A stretch of 64,000 nt of DNA from Thermomicrobium sp. 4228-Ro (lineage in GTDB: Bacteria > Chloroflexota > Chloroflexia > Thermomicrobiales > Thermomicrobiaceae): assembly GCF_026241205.1 (NCBI RefSeq), contig NZ_JAPFQM010000001.1, positions 1,364,001-1,428,000 of the forward strand. The letters are read 5' to 3'. A model generated the notes under the pieces. It had not been told where the DNA came from. It saw only the letters and a program-made list of their open reading frames with translations, and searched no databases. Made by a program: the position numbers and the translations under genes. Positions 53,701-64,000 of the stretch are shown in pieces (position 1 is the stretch's first letter; the number at the start of each line of letters is the position of its first letter).

Positions 53701-56700
53701 GTTTCGACAGTACCTATGAGGGCTTGAAACGCTGTAGTCCGCGTGAACGGATTCTAGCGTCCATCGAGTTTCGACAGTACCTATGAGGGCTTGAAACCTG
53801 CTCAGTTTCCGGCAACGGTGACGTGTCGGCCAGTTTCGACAGTACCTATGAGGGCTTGAAACCCGGATGGCCCGGAGCCGTCCGGTTTCGACGAACCAGG
53901 TTTCGACAGTACCTATGAGGGCTTGAAACGTACTGGAGCTCGAAGTGGAGGTGCGGGCCGGTCGAAGTTTCGACAGTACCTATGAGGGCTTGAAACCGCA
54001 GGCTCGGCGCGTTGGAATGGGAGAGACGGTATGTTTCGACAGTACCTATGAGGGCTTGAAACGGGAACCAGACGCCTTCGACGATATCGAGCGAACAGGT
54101 TTCGACAGTACCTATGAGGGCTTGAAACATAATCATACGCACAATCGTCACACAACCAGTCGATCGTTTCGACAGTACCTATGAGGGCTTGAAACTGAGT
54201 CGGCCGAGTGGGATGAGTCCCGAATATGGGGCGTTTCGACAGTACCTATGAGGGCTTGAAACTAGTCCGAAGGGGGGCCAAGCGGTGCAAGAGTGGCGGT
54301 TTCGACAGTACCTATGAGGGCTTGAAACTGGTCACGTGATACTGGTCATTGTTAACCTTGACTCGTTTCGACAGTACCTATGAGGGCTTGAAACGAAGGA
54401 GGAGCCGTGAGCGGGCAGGCGACCGATATGTTTCGACAGTACCTATGAGGGCTTGAAACAGTAGGCGGCACGCTTCCTGGCAGTGGGCCTCGACCGTTTC
54501 GACAGTACCTATGAGGGCTTGAAACCCCGACCAGGACGACACGTGGCTCGTGCCGGTCTCGAGTTTCGACAGTACCTATGAGGGCTTGAAACTTGACGTG
54601 GGTGCGGACGTCGAGGGGCGAGCTATGACGTTTCGACAGTACCTATGAGGGCTTGAAACTTTTCGACATACTCGCGTGCACCCTCGAGGTGCCACCGTTT
54701 CGACAGTACCTATGAGGGCTTGAAACCATCACTGCACTCCCTTCAAGACTAAGGGAGTGGGAGTTTCGACAGTACCTATGAGGGCTTGAAACGTCAGTCC
54801 AGCAAGTGTCACTCCGCGATCATAGTAGGTTTCGACAGTACCTATGAGGGCTTGAAACCGAGACTCCCGTCGCGACTCCCACTCCCTTCATCGAGCGTTT
54901 CGACAGTACCTATGAGGGCTTGAAACAGCCATGCTATGTTCGGTGACAGGAGTGAGGTGATAGGTTTCGACAGTACCTATGAGGGCTTGAAACTTCGGCC
55001 CTGGCCAGAAGGGGCCGGTCGCACGGATCGGTTTCGACAGTACCTATGAGGGCTTGAAACAGACGCTGGGACAGGCGTCGAAGTTGTCGTCTGGTCGTTT
55101 CGACAGTACCTATGAGGGCTTGAAACTTGGCCAGGTGCGCTCGACACCTGGCCAGGACATGCAGTTTCGACAGTACCTATGAGGGCTTGAAACTCATAGG
55201 AGCGACGGACGGACGGACTAGCGTGGAAGGTTTCGACAGTACCTATGAGGGCTTGAAACAGCGAAGGTGAGGTGACAAGGCGTTCAAGGTTTCGCGTTTC
55301 GACAGTACCTATGAGGGCTTGAAACACGTCCAGTTCTCACCTGGGAGCAACTCGCAAGCGGGTTTCGACAGTACCTATGAGGGCTTGAAACTCGTCTGGA
55401 GAGAAAGGAAGGGAGTCGTCGCATGTGTTTCGACAGTACCTATGAGGGCTTGAAACGAGATCGCGTTCACCTTCTCTTCGATTGACGCCCGGGTTTCGAC
55501 AGTACCTATGAGGGCTTGAAACACACGTCGAGGGGCTCGCGGCAACCTCATGAGCATCGTTTCGACAGTACCTATGAGGGCTTGAAACAGCGAGAAGACG
55601 ACCGCCGTCGCGGCCGTCAGGTCGTTTCGACAGTACCTATGAGGGCTTGAAACACAGTGACAGTGCGACTGGCACTGGCACTGCAAGCGGGGTTTCGACA
55701 GTACCTATGAGGGCTTGAAACACCACCTCGGAACTGCCCGAGGTGCCGAACCACCACGTTTCGACAGTACCTATGAGGGCTTGAAACGAGCGAGATGCAG
55801 AGGTGCAGGAGTTCGCCATCTTGTTTCGACAGTACCTATGAGGGCTTGAAACTCGGAGCGTGCACGCGTTCAACAGGAGGTACGCTCGTTTCGACAGTAC
55901 CTATGAGGGCTTGAAACACTACGCCGGACGCCTGCTCGCCGACCGAGAGCGGAGTTTCGACAGTACCTATGAGGGCTTGAAACGCCAGAGTAGGACCGTC
56001 AACCAGAGGCCGACCGTGGGTTTCGACAGTACCTATGAGGGCTTGAAACCCTCACGCGGAACGGCAAGAGACAGGGGTGGCTTTGTTTCGACAGTACCTA
56101 TGAGGGCTTGAAACTGGTGCCCGCCGGACAAGGACCGCACTAATATCACGTTTCGACAGTACCTATGAGGGCTTGAAACGTGAGGTGTGAGCCGGAGTGC
56201 CGGACTCGGTGCTCCGGGTTTCGACAGTACCTATGAGGGCTTGAAACTGCGATAATGATGATGTCGGTCGTTGGTTGGTGACCGTTTCGACAGTACCTAT
56301 GAGGGCTTGAAACCCACCCGCTGGCCGTAGTCCGGTGACGGGGCCCAGCGGTTTCGACAGTACCTATGAGGGCTTGAAACCCAGATCTCGGTCACGATGC
56401 CGTCGGCGTCGCGGGTTTCGACAGTACCTATGAGGGCTTGAAACGTCCGGGCAGAACTCGTCGAGGTAGATAGTTACTCGTTTCGACAGTACCTATGAGG
56501 GCTTGAAACCCGGGTCTCGCAGGAGTTCGGGTGGACGGAATACGCCGTTTCGACAGTACCTATGAGGGCTTGAAACTTCCCGGCGCCGGATCTCGACGCG
56601 ATCCGGCGCGCGAGTTTCGACAGTACCTATGAGGGCTTGAAACTGCGGAGCGCGACGTGCGAACGAGTGTGCGAGTGACGTTTCGACAGTACCTATGAGG

Positions 56701-59700
56701 GCTTGAAACCCGGCGCGTGCGGCTCCTGCGGCTCCGTGTCCAGAGTTTCGACAGTACCTATGAGGGCTTGAAACGAGGTCGAGTTCGCGGGAGAGCGTCG
56801 GTGCCTCGACGGTTTCGACAGTACCTATGAGGGCTTGAAACTTTCTTCCGCGAGGGGCCCACCCCCTCGCCGGTGACGTTTCGACAGTACCTATGAGGGC
56901 TTGAAACTCGCCGACTGCGACGGCACCGACGACGAGGCCGTCCGTTTCGACAGTACCTATGAGGGCTTGAAACGGCCGGGAGCTGATAGATGCGTTGCCG
57001 CGTTGCCGTGTTTCGACAGTACCTATGAGGGCTTGAAACAGGTCATAGCCGTCGAAGAGCCGCGCGGCTGGCCGGCGTTTCGACAGTACCTATGAGGGCT
57101 TGAAACCGCGAGCACCGTGACGGCGACCAGGAACGCGCCACCGGTTTCGACAGTACCTATGAGGGCTTGAAACCCCATAGTCCCTCGGCTGCGGCGTCAA
57201 CGGCACCTGGGTTTCGACAGTACCTATGAGGGCTTGAAACCCGCCTCGAGCATCCGTCGCGGCGGTTGCGGCACAGGTTTCGACAGTACCTATGAGGGCT
57301 TGAAACCACTCGGAGTCGGAGTCGGAGTCGTGAATCGAAGTCGAGTTTCGACAGTACCTATGAGGGCTTGAAACTGGTCGATGACGGGAGTGAGGTGATA
57401 GCGCGAACGGTTTCGACAGTACCTATGAGGGCTTGAAACGAAACCTCGATCACCTTCTCGGCGACCGCGCGTTCGTTTCGACAGTACCTATGAGGGCTTG
57501 AAACTAACCTAGCACTTCTGGTCAACAACATTGAAGATGAGTTTCGACAGTACCTATGAGGGCTTGAAACTCGTCAGTGTCAGTCCGTTCCACTCGAACA
57601 TTGTTCGTTTCGACAGTACCTATGAGGGCTTGAAACACGGAGTGGCACGAATGTGCGATCATGATGATGACGTTTCGACAGTACCTATGAGGGCTTGAAA
57701 CTGGTCGATGAAGGGAGTGGGAGTCGCGACGGGAGTGTTTCGACAGTACCTATGAGGGCTTGAAACCGGCACCGACGACTCGCGGAAAGAGAAGCTCGTG
57801 AGTTTCGACAGTACCTATGAGGGCTTGAAACCACGGTGACGGGGCGGGTGAGGCGCACGGCTTCGAGTTTCGACAGTACCTATGAGGGCTTGAAACGGCC
57901 GAGAACGTCCCGACCTCGTTCAGCTCCCAGCGGAGTTTCGACAGTACCTATGAGGGCTTGAAACGGACACTGAGGAAAACGGCTACAACTCCATATCACC
58001 CGTTTCGACAGTACCTATGAGGGCTTGAAACGCGTCAGCGGCGACCCTCGGGGTCGCCTCGAGGGGTTTCGACAGTACCTATGAGGGCTTGAAACCTACG
58101 CGCTCACGAATGCCTGCGAAGAGGTGATCGTGTTTCGACAGTACCTATGAGGGCTTGAAACGAGGCGAGCGACAATATCATCGGCAGAAACGCGCGGGTT
58201 TCGACAGTACCTATGAGGGCTTGAAACCGGAGGCGGCGGCGAGGGCCTCCGCCTCGCGGAGGGTTTCGACAGTACCTATGAGGGCTTGAAACGGCGGCTG
58301 CGCGGTCGGCACGAGCTCGCGGCACGGCGTTTCGACAGTACCTATGAGGGCTTGAAACCTCGCTGGTCGTGGCGTGGTGGGGCGCGCTGGCGCAGTTTCG
58401 ACAGTACCTATGAGGGCTTGAAACTTCGTCACCGCGACGCGCGCGTAGCCGCCGCCGCTGTGTTTCGACAGTACCTATGAGGGCTTGAAACTACTAGGAA
58501 ACCGAGGACGGCAAGGCCAGCACTCATGAGTTTCGACAGTACCTATGAGGGCTTGAAACTAGCGAAGGTGAGGTGAAACGCGGATAAGGTCTCGCGAGTT
58601 TCGACAGTACCTATGAGGGCTTGAAACTCGCCTATGAGCCGTACCCGGCTATGACGCGCATTGAGTTTCGACAGTACCTATGAGGGCTTGAAACGACGCG
58701 GAACAAGACGAACCATTCCGCCTCCGAGAGGGTTTCGACAGTACCTATGAGGGCTTGAAACGAGGAGTGGCCGAGCTGACGCCGGCGCGCCGGCCGAGTT
58801 TCGACAGTACCTATGAGGGCTTGAAACCCGATGCAGAAATCTTCCTCTACGTCGTTGATTCTGTTTCGACAGTACCTATGAGGGCTTGAAACCGAGGATT
58901 GTCGTGTCGGGAAAGCGAGTCTTGCGCGTTTCGACAGTACCTATGAGGGCTTGAAACCGTGCCCCTCGAGATGGGTATTGCAGTGAGTGTCGCGGTTTCG
59001 ACAGTACCTATGAGGGCTTGAAACCTCGTTTCGAGCGTCCGTGCCGCGCTCGGGATCGAGGTTTCGACAGTACCTATGAGGGCTTGAAACCCAGATCTCG
59101 GTCACGATGCCGTCGGCGTCGCGGGTTTCGACAGTACCTATGAGGGCTTGAAACGGTCAGCGCCGATGAGGCCGAGCCGGCCGGTGGCTAGTTTCGACAG
59201 TACCTATGAGGGCTTGAAACAGGACGGCACGCTCGAACACCTGGTACACCGCCCCGTTTCGACAGTACCTATGAGGGCTTGAAACCAGGACTGACTAAGG
59301 TATGCGATGACGAGTCGGCATGTTTCGACAGTACCTATGAGGGCTTGAAACTGGCGATCGCTGGACTGGTCAAGGTATCTGAGGACGTTTCGACAGTACC
59401 TATGAGGGCTTGAAACAAGGGAGTCGATCGATGCAGTCGCTCGAGACTCGATGTTTCGACAGTACCTATGAGGGCTTGAAACTCGGAGTCTCGTTCAGCT
59501 CTAGGGGAGGGAGCATGAGTTTCGACAGTACCTATGAGGGCTTGAAACTAGTCCGAAGGGGGTTCAGCAATGGTGGGTCGAACGGTTTCGACAGTACCTA
59601 TGAGGGCTTGAAACTCGTTCAGTAGGGCAGGCGACGACGCAACGACGCAGGTTTCGACAGTACCTATGAGGGCTTGAAACTCATACGACCCATCGTACTT

Positions 59701-61934
59701 GCCCCCCCTTCGGGCGTTTCGACAGTACCTATGAGGGCTTGAAACCCGGATCGGCAGAACGCAACGCGCAGCGAGCCGGTCGTTTCGACAGTACCTATGA
59801 GGGCTTGAAACCGCGCTTGCAGCCGCTCTTCGCGCACTGGGAGCCGTGTTTCGACAGTACCTATGAGGGCTTGAAACCCGTGCGCCGCGCTCCGCTACAC
59901 CGACCCGGAAGCCGTTTCGACAGTACCTATGAGGGCTTGAAACAAGATTTCTGCATCTTCGCCGTAAAAGATGCGATCGGTTTCGACAGTACCTATGAGG
60001 GCTTGAAACGCAGTGGCAACGACAACGGCAGTGGCAACGACAAGTTTCGACAGTACCTATGAGGGCTTGAAACACGACGGAGCGGAGAGCGTGCACAGAA
60101 TGCAACGGCGTTTCGACAGTACCTATGAGGGCTTGAAACAGTTCATCAACGAACACGACCGCGCGCGCGGCGCGCGGTTTCGACAGTACCTATGAGGGCT
60201 TGAAACGCGAAACAAGTTCCGTATGCACTACGCTTGCGAACTGGTTTCGACAGTACCTATGAGGGCTTGAAACTTCCTCGGCCGTTAACCGCATAGTCAG
60301 GCTCCTTCGGTTTCGACAGTACCTATGAGGGCTTGAAACTGGCCGGAACGGGCGCCGTCGCGGTCACCGTGGCGAGCGTTTCGACAGTACCTATGAGGGC
60401 TTGAAACGCAAGTGTGTTGTCGTCAATCGTCACGTGCCACTCGGTTTCGACAGTACCTATGAGGGCTTGAAACCACGATTCCCGCATGCCAGTAGAGTTT
60501 CTTTCCAGCGAGGTTTCGACAGTACCTATGAGGGCTTGAAACGTGGGAGGTTCGGGACATTCGACGCCGGGTACTGCTGGTTTCGACAGTACCTATGAGG
60601 GCTTGAAACCCGCTTCACGCGCCTCCGCGTACCAGCGGAGGCCCTCGGTTTCGACAGTACCTATGAGGGCTTGAAACGCGGCCTACGCGTCGTTCCGCGG
60701 CAGTCGAGACCGGGTTTCGACAGTACCTATGAGGGCTTGAAACGGAGCACTGCGCTCGTCACAGTCAGTGCGGTCGCCTGTTTCGACAGTACCTATGAGG
60801 GCTTGAAACCACAAAAGTTCGTCAGTCCGAACGGGACCCCACCCACCTGTTTCGACAGTACCTATGAGGGCTTGAAACCCCGCCGCGACCGGTGCGCCCG
60901 CCTCGGCTCGCTCACGTTTCGACAGTACCTATGAGGGCTTGAAACTAGTACCAGGTGCGCTTCGTCTGCTTCGCCATGGCGTTTCGACAGTACCTATGAG
61001 GGCTTGAAACTCTATCCTCGCATTTCTGCTCGAAAAGGCGTTGAGTGTTTCGACAGTACCTATGAGGGCTTGAAACATGTCGTGCTGGTGGTCGCCATCC
61101 ACCGTACCGTACAGTTTCGACAGTACCTATGAGGGCTTGAAACGTGACCCGTGGGGCGAGAATCCGTGGGTCACGGCAAGTTTCGACAGTACCTATGAGG
61201 GCTTGAAACTGGTCCGCATACTCAACGGACAGAAACCGAGTCGTCGTTTCGACAGTACCTATGAGGGCTTGAAACCTTGTCCGAGACTCTCCGTCCGAAC
61301 CAACGTTCGAGGTTTCGACAGTACCTATGAGGGCTTGAAACGTGGAGATGGCGCAGTTTCCGCGTCTCGGTGCGGAGTTTCGACAGTACCTATGAGGGCT
61401 TGAAACGGGAACCAGACGCCTTCGACGATATCGAGCGAGCAGGTTTCGACAGTACCTATGAGGGCTTGAAACAGTCATGCTATGGTCGATGAAGGGAGTG
61501 AGGTGAGAGTTTCGACAGTACCTATGAGGGCTTGAAACGTAGTCTTCGACGACCTGGCGCGCTCGCTCGTCCGTGTTTCGACAGTACCTATGAGGGCTTG
61601 AAACGACGGACAGGAGAGTCCCGATGCCTAGCCGCTGGCGTTTCGACAGTACCTATGAGGGCTTGAAACCCCGTTCAGGTCGTCGAGGGCCCGGGTGTAC
61701 TCGGCCTGTTTCGACAGTACCTATGAGGGCTTGAAACTTCCTCCTCCGTGCGCGGGAGCGCATGGAGGAGGTGGTTTCGACAGTACCTATGAGGGCTTGA
61801 AACCGCGCTTGCAGCCGCTCTTCGCGCACTGGGAGCCGTGTTTCGACAGTACCTATGAGGGCTTGAAACGCAGTGGCAACGAGCAACGGCAGTGGCAACG
61901 ACAAGTTTCGACAGTACCTATGAGGGCTTGAAAC
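53701..61934 (+). CRISPR. CRISPR array: 125 repeats, 124 spacers
   Basis: Hand count of 125 copies of one 30-bp repeat (begins GTTTCGACAGTACC, ends GGGCTTGAAAC), all apparently identical, with unit length 64-69 bp and spacers of 34-39 bp. The repeat resembles type I-B repeats that end in TTGAAAC, so the crRNA reads on the + strand with an 8-nt handle CTTGAAAC. First repeat 53701-53730, last 61905-61934. It is about 8 kb from the cas operon, with unrelated genes between. The long array and some duplicated spacers suggest sustained acquisition. Confidence 0.98.
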
Positions 61935-61967
61935 ACGAGCAGAGTTCGTCGACGTGCGACCACCTCC

Positions 61968-62143
61968 TCGTGAGCAGTACCTGTGCGCGCTTGCAAGACG
62001 CCGAGCAGAGCGCTTCAGTCCTCACGCAGTGACCGCTGGGAAGCGTTTCGACAGCAACTATGACGGCATCAAACGAGGCTGCCTTGGGTACGACTTCGGT
62101 GAGGCGTCTGGATACCGCGTTCGACAGTACTTGGCTTGGAGAG
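61968..62143 (+). repeat. Degenerate CRISPR repeats after the array
   Basis: Three decayed units continue at array spacing: 61968-61997 (keeps CAGTACCT, GCTTG), 62045-62074 (GTTTCGACAG, CAAAC) and about 62119-62143 (GTTCGACAGTAC). Distances 63, 77 and 74 bp fit former units, so this is the old distal end of the array. Confidence 0.85.
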
Positions 62144-62171
62144 TGCGGCAAGAGGACAGGAGGCGACCCTG

Positions 62172-62551
62172 ATGGCTGCGAGGGCCGTGGCCATCTCCAG
62201 TCGACGACGAGGATCTGGAGTGGGGGTTGGAGCAGCTGGAGAGCCGGTACAAGCTGGAGGTCACAGACCGCGAAGCGGTACTCAAGCCGAGCCAGCGAAC
62301 TCACCGACGAAGCGTACCAGCAGCTCAAATGGGAGCTGGCTTCCAAAGTGTCACTGGACGCAGTCGACGGAGGCTGCGTCGCTCTGGCAGCAGTGGGGAT
62401 GGCTCTCGAAGAACTGGGGTACGCTTTCGTGGCGGAGGACGGGTTTTCGGCAGCGGAATCGCAAGCTGTCGTCACCTACACTAACTGGCTTGATCTGGAT
62501 CTCGACGAGTACGAGGAGATGCTGGAGGAGGGGACACTCGAGATCGAGTGA
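62172..62551 (+). pseudogene. Frameshifted small acidic protein remnant
   Basis: ATG 62172 has AGGAGG eight bases upstream, but a protein-like sequence appears only after changing frame twice: DDEDLEWGLEQLESRYKLEV (about 62200-62290), then ASELTDEAYQQLKWELASKV and a C-terminal acidic half ending LEEGTLEIE at 62551. The whole would be about 120 residues, helical and acidic. Family not recognised. It sits inside the decayed end of the array and ends 24 bp before a strong terminator. Confidence 0.5.
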
Positions 62552-62574
62552 AGCGAGAGGCAACGAGGTGGAGC

Positions 62575-62607
62575 AGAAAACGCCAGGCAGAGCGCCTGGC
62601 GTTTTCT
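62575..62607. terminator. Perfect bidirectional terminator
   Basis: AGAAAACGCCAGGC with AGAGC loop and exact complement GCCTGGCGTTTTCT: 14-bp stem, A-tract before and T-tract after. It ends the remnant gene on the + strand and would also work on the minus strand. Confidence 0.9.
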
Positions 62608-62700
62608 GTCAAGAGGAGGCGAAAGTGGGGTGCACAACGGAGAGGGGACTAGCCGCGGGTCGAGAGCCGGAGCCGGGAAGGTGCCGGGTGGGGGTGCCTG

Positions 62701-62866
62701 GTTTCGACAGTACCTCTGAGGGCTCGAAGCAGTGCTTCGGTGGTTTGCGTTGTGGCATCCTACCAGAGGTTTCGACAGGTGCCGCCGAGGGCGTGAAACA
62801 GTCGGACCAGGAAGGGCTTCTGCTCGGCGCGGACAGTTCTGACAGGACCGTTTGCGGGCTCGAAAC
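62701..62866 (+). repeat. Second block of degenerate CRISPR repeats
   Basis: Three decayed units: 62701-62730 (three mismatches to the repeat), 62769-62799 and 62836-62866, with distances of 68 and 67 bp as in the array. They lie beyond the insert carrying the gene remnant, so the array once reached at least here. Confidence 0.85.
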
Positions 62867-63020
62867 CTGCGGGGACTGTCTCGTGAGTCGGTGGTATCGC
62901 AGTGTCGGTAGCACCCGCGGATGTTCGCGCTGGGCAGCGGGCTCTCGGTCACTGAGCGGAAACCGGTCTCGTCGAGGAGCGCTCCGCCAGCCGCGTGCCG
63001 GGTTCGAGTGAGGGAGGGCG

Positions 63021-63551
63021 ATGACTCCGGTGAACAAGGTTCCGTCCCTCCATGAGCACGGGCTCCCTCTGGAGGTGCACTGGGATCGTATCGCCGAGAC
63101 GGTGCGGCACTGCCTGCAGCTCGATGCACCCTTCCCACCCGAGCAGCTCTGGGTGATCGCACCCGATGGCGGACTGCGCGGGCACTACCGCGGTGATGAC
63201 AGCTCCGTACGGGTACCGTTTCACGAGCTCGGGAAGCTCTATCAGGCTGTCTTCCTGCACACGCACCCACCTCGGTTCGGACCGAACGTTTCCGACCTCT
63301 ATCTCGCGGCGATCGCGTCGTCCCCGCTCCTCGCCGTCATTGCCGGTGACCAGGCCCATCTCGTCTTCGTCTGGCACCGGAGTGCTCCTGGCCTGGTGGG
63401 CGCACAGATCGCGGCGGCGGGGGAGCTTCGCCCTGCGCTGGAGGCAGTCGGCGGGCGGTGGCTGCAGTGCCCCACCTCGGAGATCACCAACGCCATCCGG
63501 CGCGATGTCGCCGGTCTCTGGGAGGCGTTCGTGCGCGCTCTCGCGTGGTGA
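63021..63551 (+). CDS. JAMM/MPN-like domain protein
   Basis: 176 residues from ATG 63021 (GGGAGGGCG upstream). Contains VFLHTHPPRFGPNVSDLYLA, which fits the JAMM zinc motif H-x-H-P...S-x2-D in a loose form; strands on either side (LWVIAPDGGLRGHYRG and LLAVIAGDQAHLVFVW) match the JAB fold. The upstream Glu is not certain. JAMM proteins remove ubiquitin-like tags or cleave peptides. The protein has no signal peptide. Its neighbours give no clue. Confidence 0.6.
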   Translation: MTPVNKVPSLHEHGLPLEVHWDRIAETVRHCLQLDAPFPPEQLWVIAPDGGLRGHYRGDDSSVRVPFHELGKLYQAVFLHTHPPRFGPNVSDLYLAAIASSPLLAVIAGDQAHLVFVWHRSAPGLVGAQIAAAGELRPALEAVGGRWLQCPTSEITNAIRRDVAGLWEAFVRALAW

Positions 63552-63955
63552 GCAGGCGACGGTGACGAGCGTCCGCGGACGAGGCTCCGCCTCGTGCGCT
63601 GCTCCCGCCTGGGCGGCGCGCGCTCGCAGGATGCGGCCCGAGCGCATCGCCGTGCGAGACGAGTCCTACCCGCGGGTCGGCGAGGGGAACGAGAGGACGC
63701 GTGGAGGTCCGCGATGTGGCCCGCACGCTGGACGGTGCGTCGCCAGAACCAGGCCGTCGCAACGGCTTCCCGCGACGAGTGCAACACGGCTCGATGGGGT
63801 CGCGTCCGCGCGTGCGGCGTTCTTCCCTCCAGGCGGACGCCGATCCTGAAGGGGATACGAGCTTGCCGCAACATCGGCTAGAATCGGGTCGTGTGCGTTG
63901 CCTGGCAGTCGCCACGCTCACGAGCCGTCGAGTCCATCCTTCGGGGGTAACTGCG
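63552..63955. other. Gene-free 400-bp stretch
   Basis: Frames here are Arg/Ser-rich shadows and none is convincing. A TAGAAT box at 63879-63884 may be a -10 for the next gene, but its -35 is not clear. Nothing else is seen. Confidence 0.4.
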
Positions 63956-64000
63956 ATGACGCTGGTGGCGATCGCGATCTATCTCCTGGCCGTCGTCGTC
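63956..64000 (+). CDS. Membrane protein, start only
   Basis: ATG 63956 opens MTLVAIAIYLLAVVV, a likely membrane helix, cut by the window end. GGGGGT lies about 8 nt upstream. Too short to assign. Confidence 0.4.
   Translation, partial: MTLVAIAIYLLAVVV

Noticed and set aside
53863-53899. GTTTCGAC inside the third spacer, like a partial repeat
   Set aside because: Only eight bases match and the spacer has normal length; chance or capture from a similar sequence.
53701-61934. Many open frames through the array encoding repeating FDSTYEGLK or FQALIGTVET
   Set aside because: They are translations of the CRISPR repeat itself; unit length near 66 bp keeps frames open by chance.

Overview
The window is a GC-rich bacterial chromosome segment with dense, often overlapping genes, many GTG starts and clear TTGACA/TATAAT-type promoters. 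Gene content (an ECF-type vitamin uptake operon with secreted binding proteins, PdxS/PdxT vitamin B6 synthesis, a type I-B CRISPR system with a very long array, many Thr/Pro-rich or beta-propeller surface proteins) suggests a thermophilic Chloroflexota bacterium of the Thermomicrobia type. That assignment is inferred from overall character; no rRNA or other marker gene was available to confirm it.

Region 1 (1-18 kb): the end of pyrF; a large membrane-anchored beta-propeller protein with an anti-sigma-like zinc motif; a minus-strand operon of an ABC-2 exporter (ATPase and permease) with a response regulator and sensor kinase; threonine dehydratase; a TPR protein paired with a PP2C-like/propeller membrane protein; and a minus-strand cluster of a degenerate NERD-like protein, holB and a RicT/PSP1-like protein, with an MscS channel and a coiled-coil protein upstream.

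Region 2 (18-26 kb): a promoter-driven, terminator-ended multi-hairpin RNA of about 206 nt that I cannot assign to a family; an FAD amine oxidase; an aldehyde dehydrogenase; an SH3-type surface protein; tyrA; a MoeB/ThiF enzyme overlapping a cysteine-desulfurase homologue whose usual catalytic cysteine appears to be Gly.

Region 3 (26-36 kb): a cobalamin riboswitch with its own promoter and terminator controls a four-gene operon (secreted alpha/alpha-barrel protein, DUF4430-like anchored protein, EcfT, fused EcfA), best read as B12 uptake. Then come a hydroxyacid-oxoacid transhydrogenase, an RNA m5U methyltransferase, maf and two tRNA-Ser genes.

Region 4 (36-45.4 kb): a complete type I-B cas operon, cas6-cas8b-cas7-cas5-cas3-cas4/cas1 fusion-cas2, behind one good promoter. 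The array lies about 8 kb further on, beyond a small secreted protein with a MacB-like exporter (its permease gene broken by an in-frame TAG), an AIR-synthase/HypE-like protein, pdxT, pdxS and a MocR/PdxR-type regulator.

Region 5 (53.3-64 kb): a leader with a crRNA promoter, then 125 identical 30-bp repeats (hand count) with 124 spacers over 8.2 kb, then a decayed tail: degenerate repeats interrupted by about 560 bp holding a frameshifted gene remnant and a strong terminator. Several spacers are duplicates, point variants or reverse complements of each other. The window ends with a JAMM-like protein and the start of a membrane protein.
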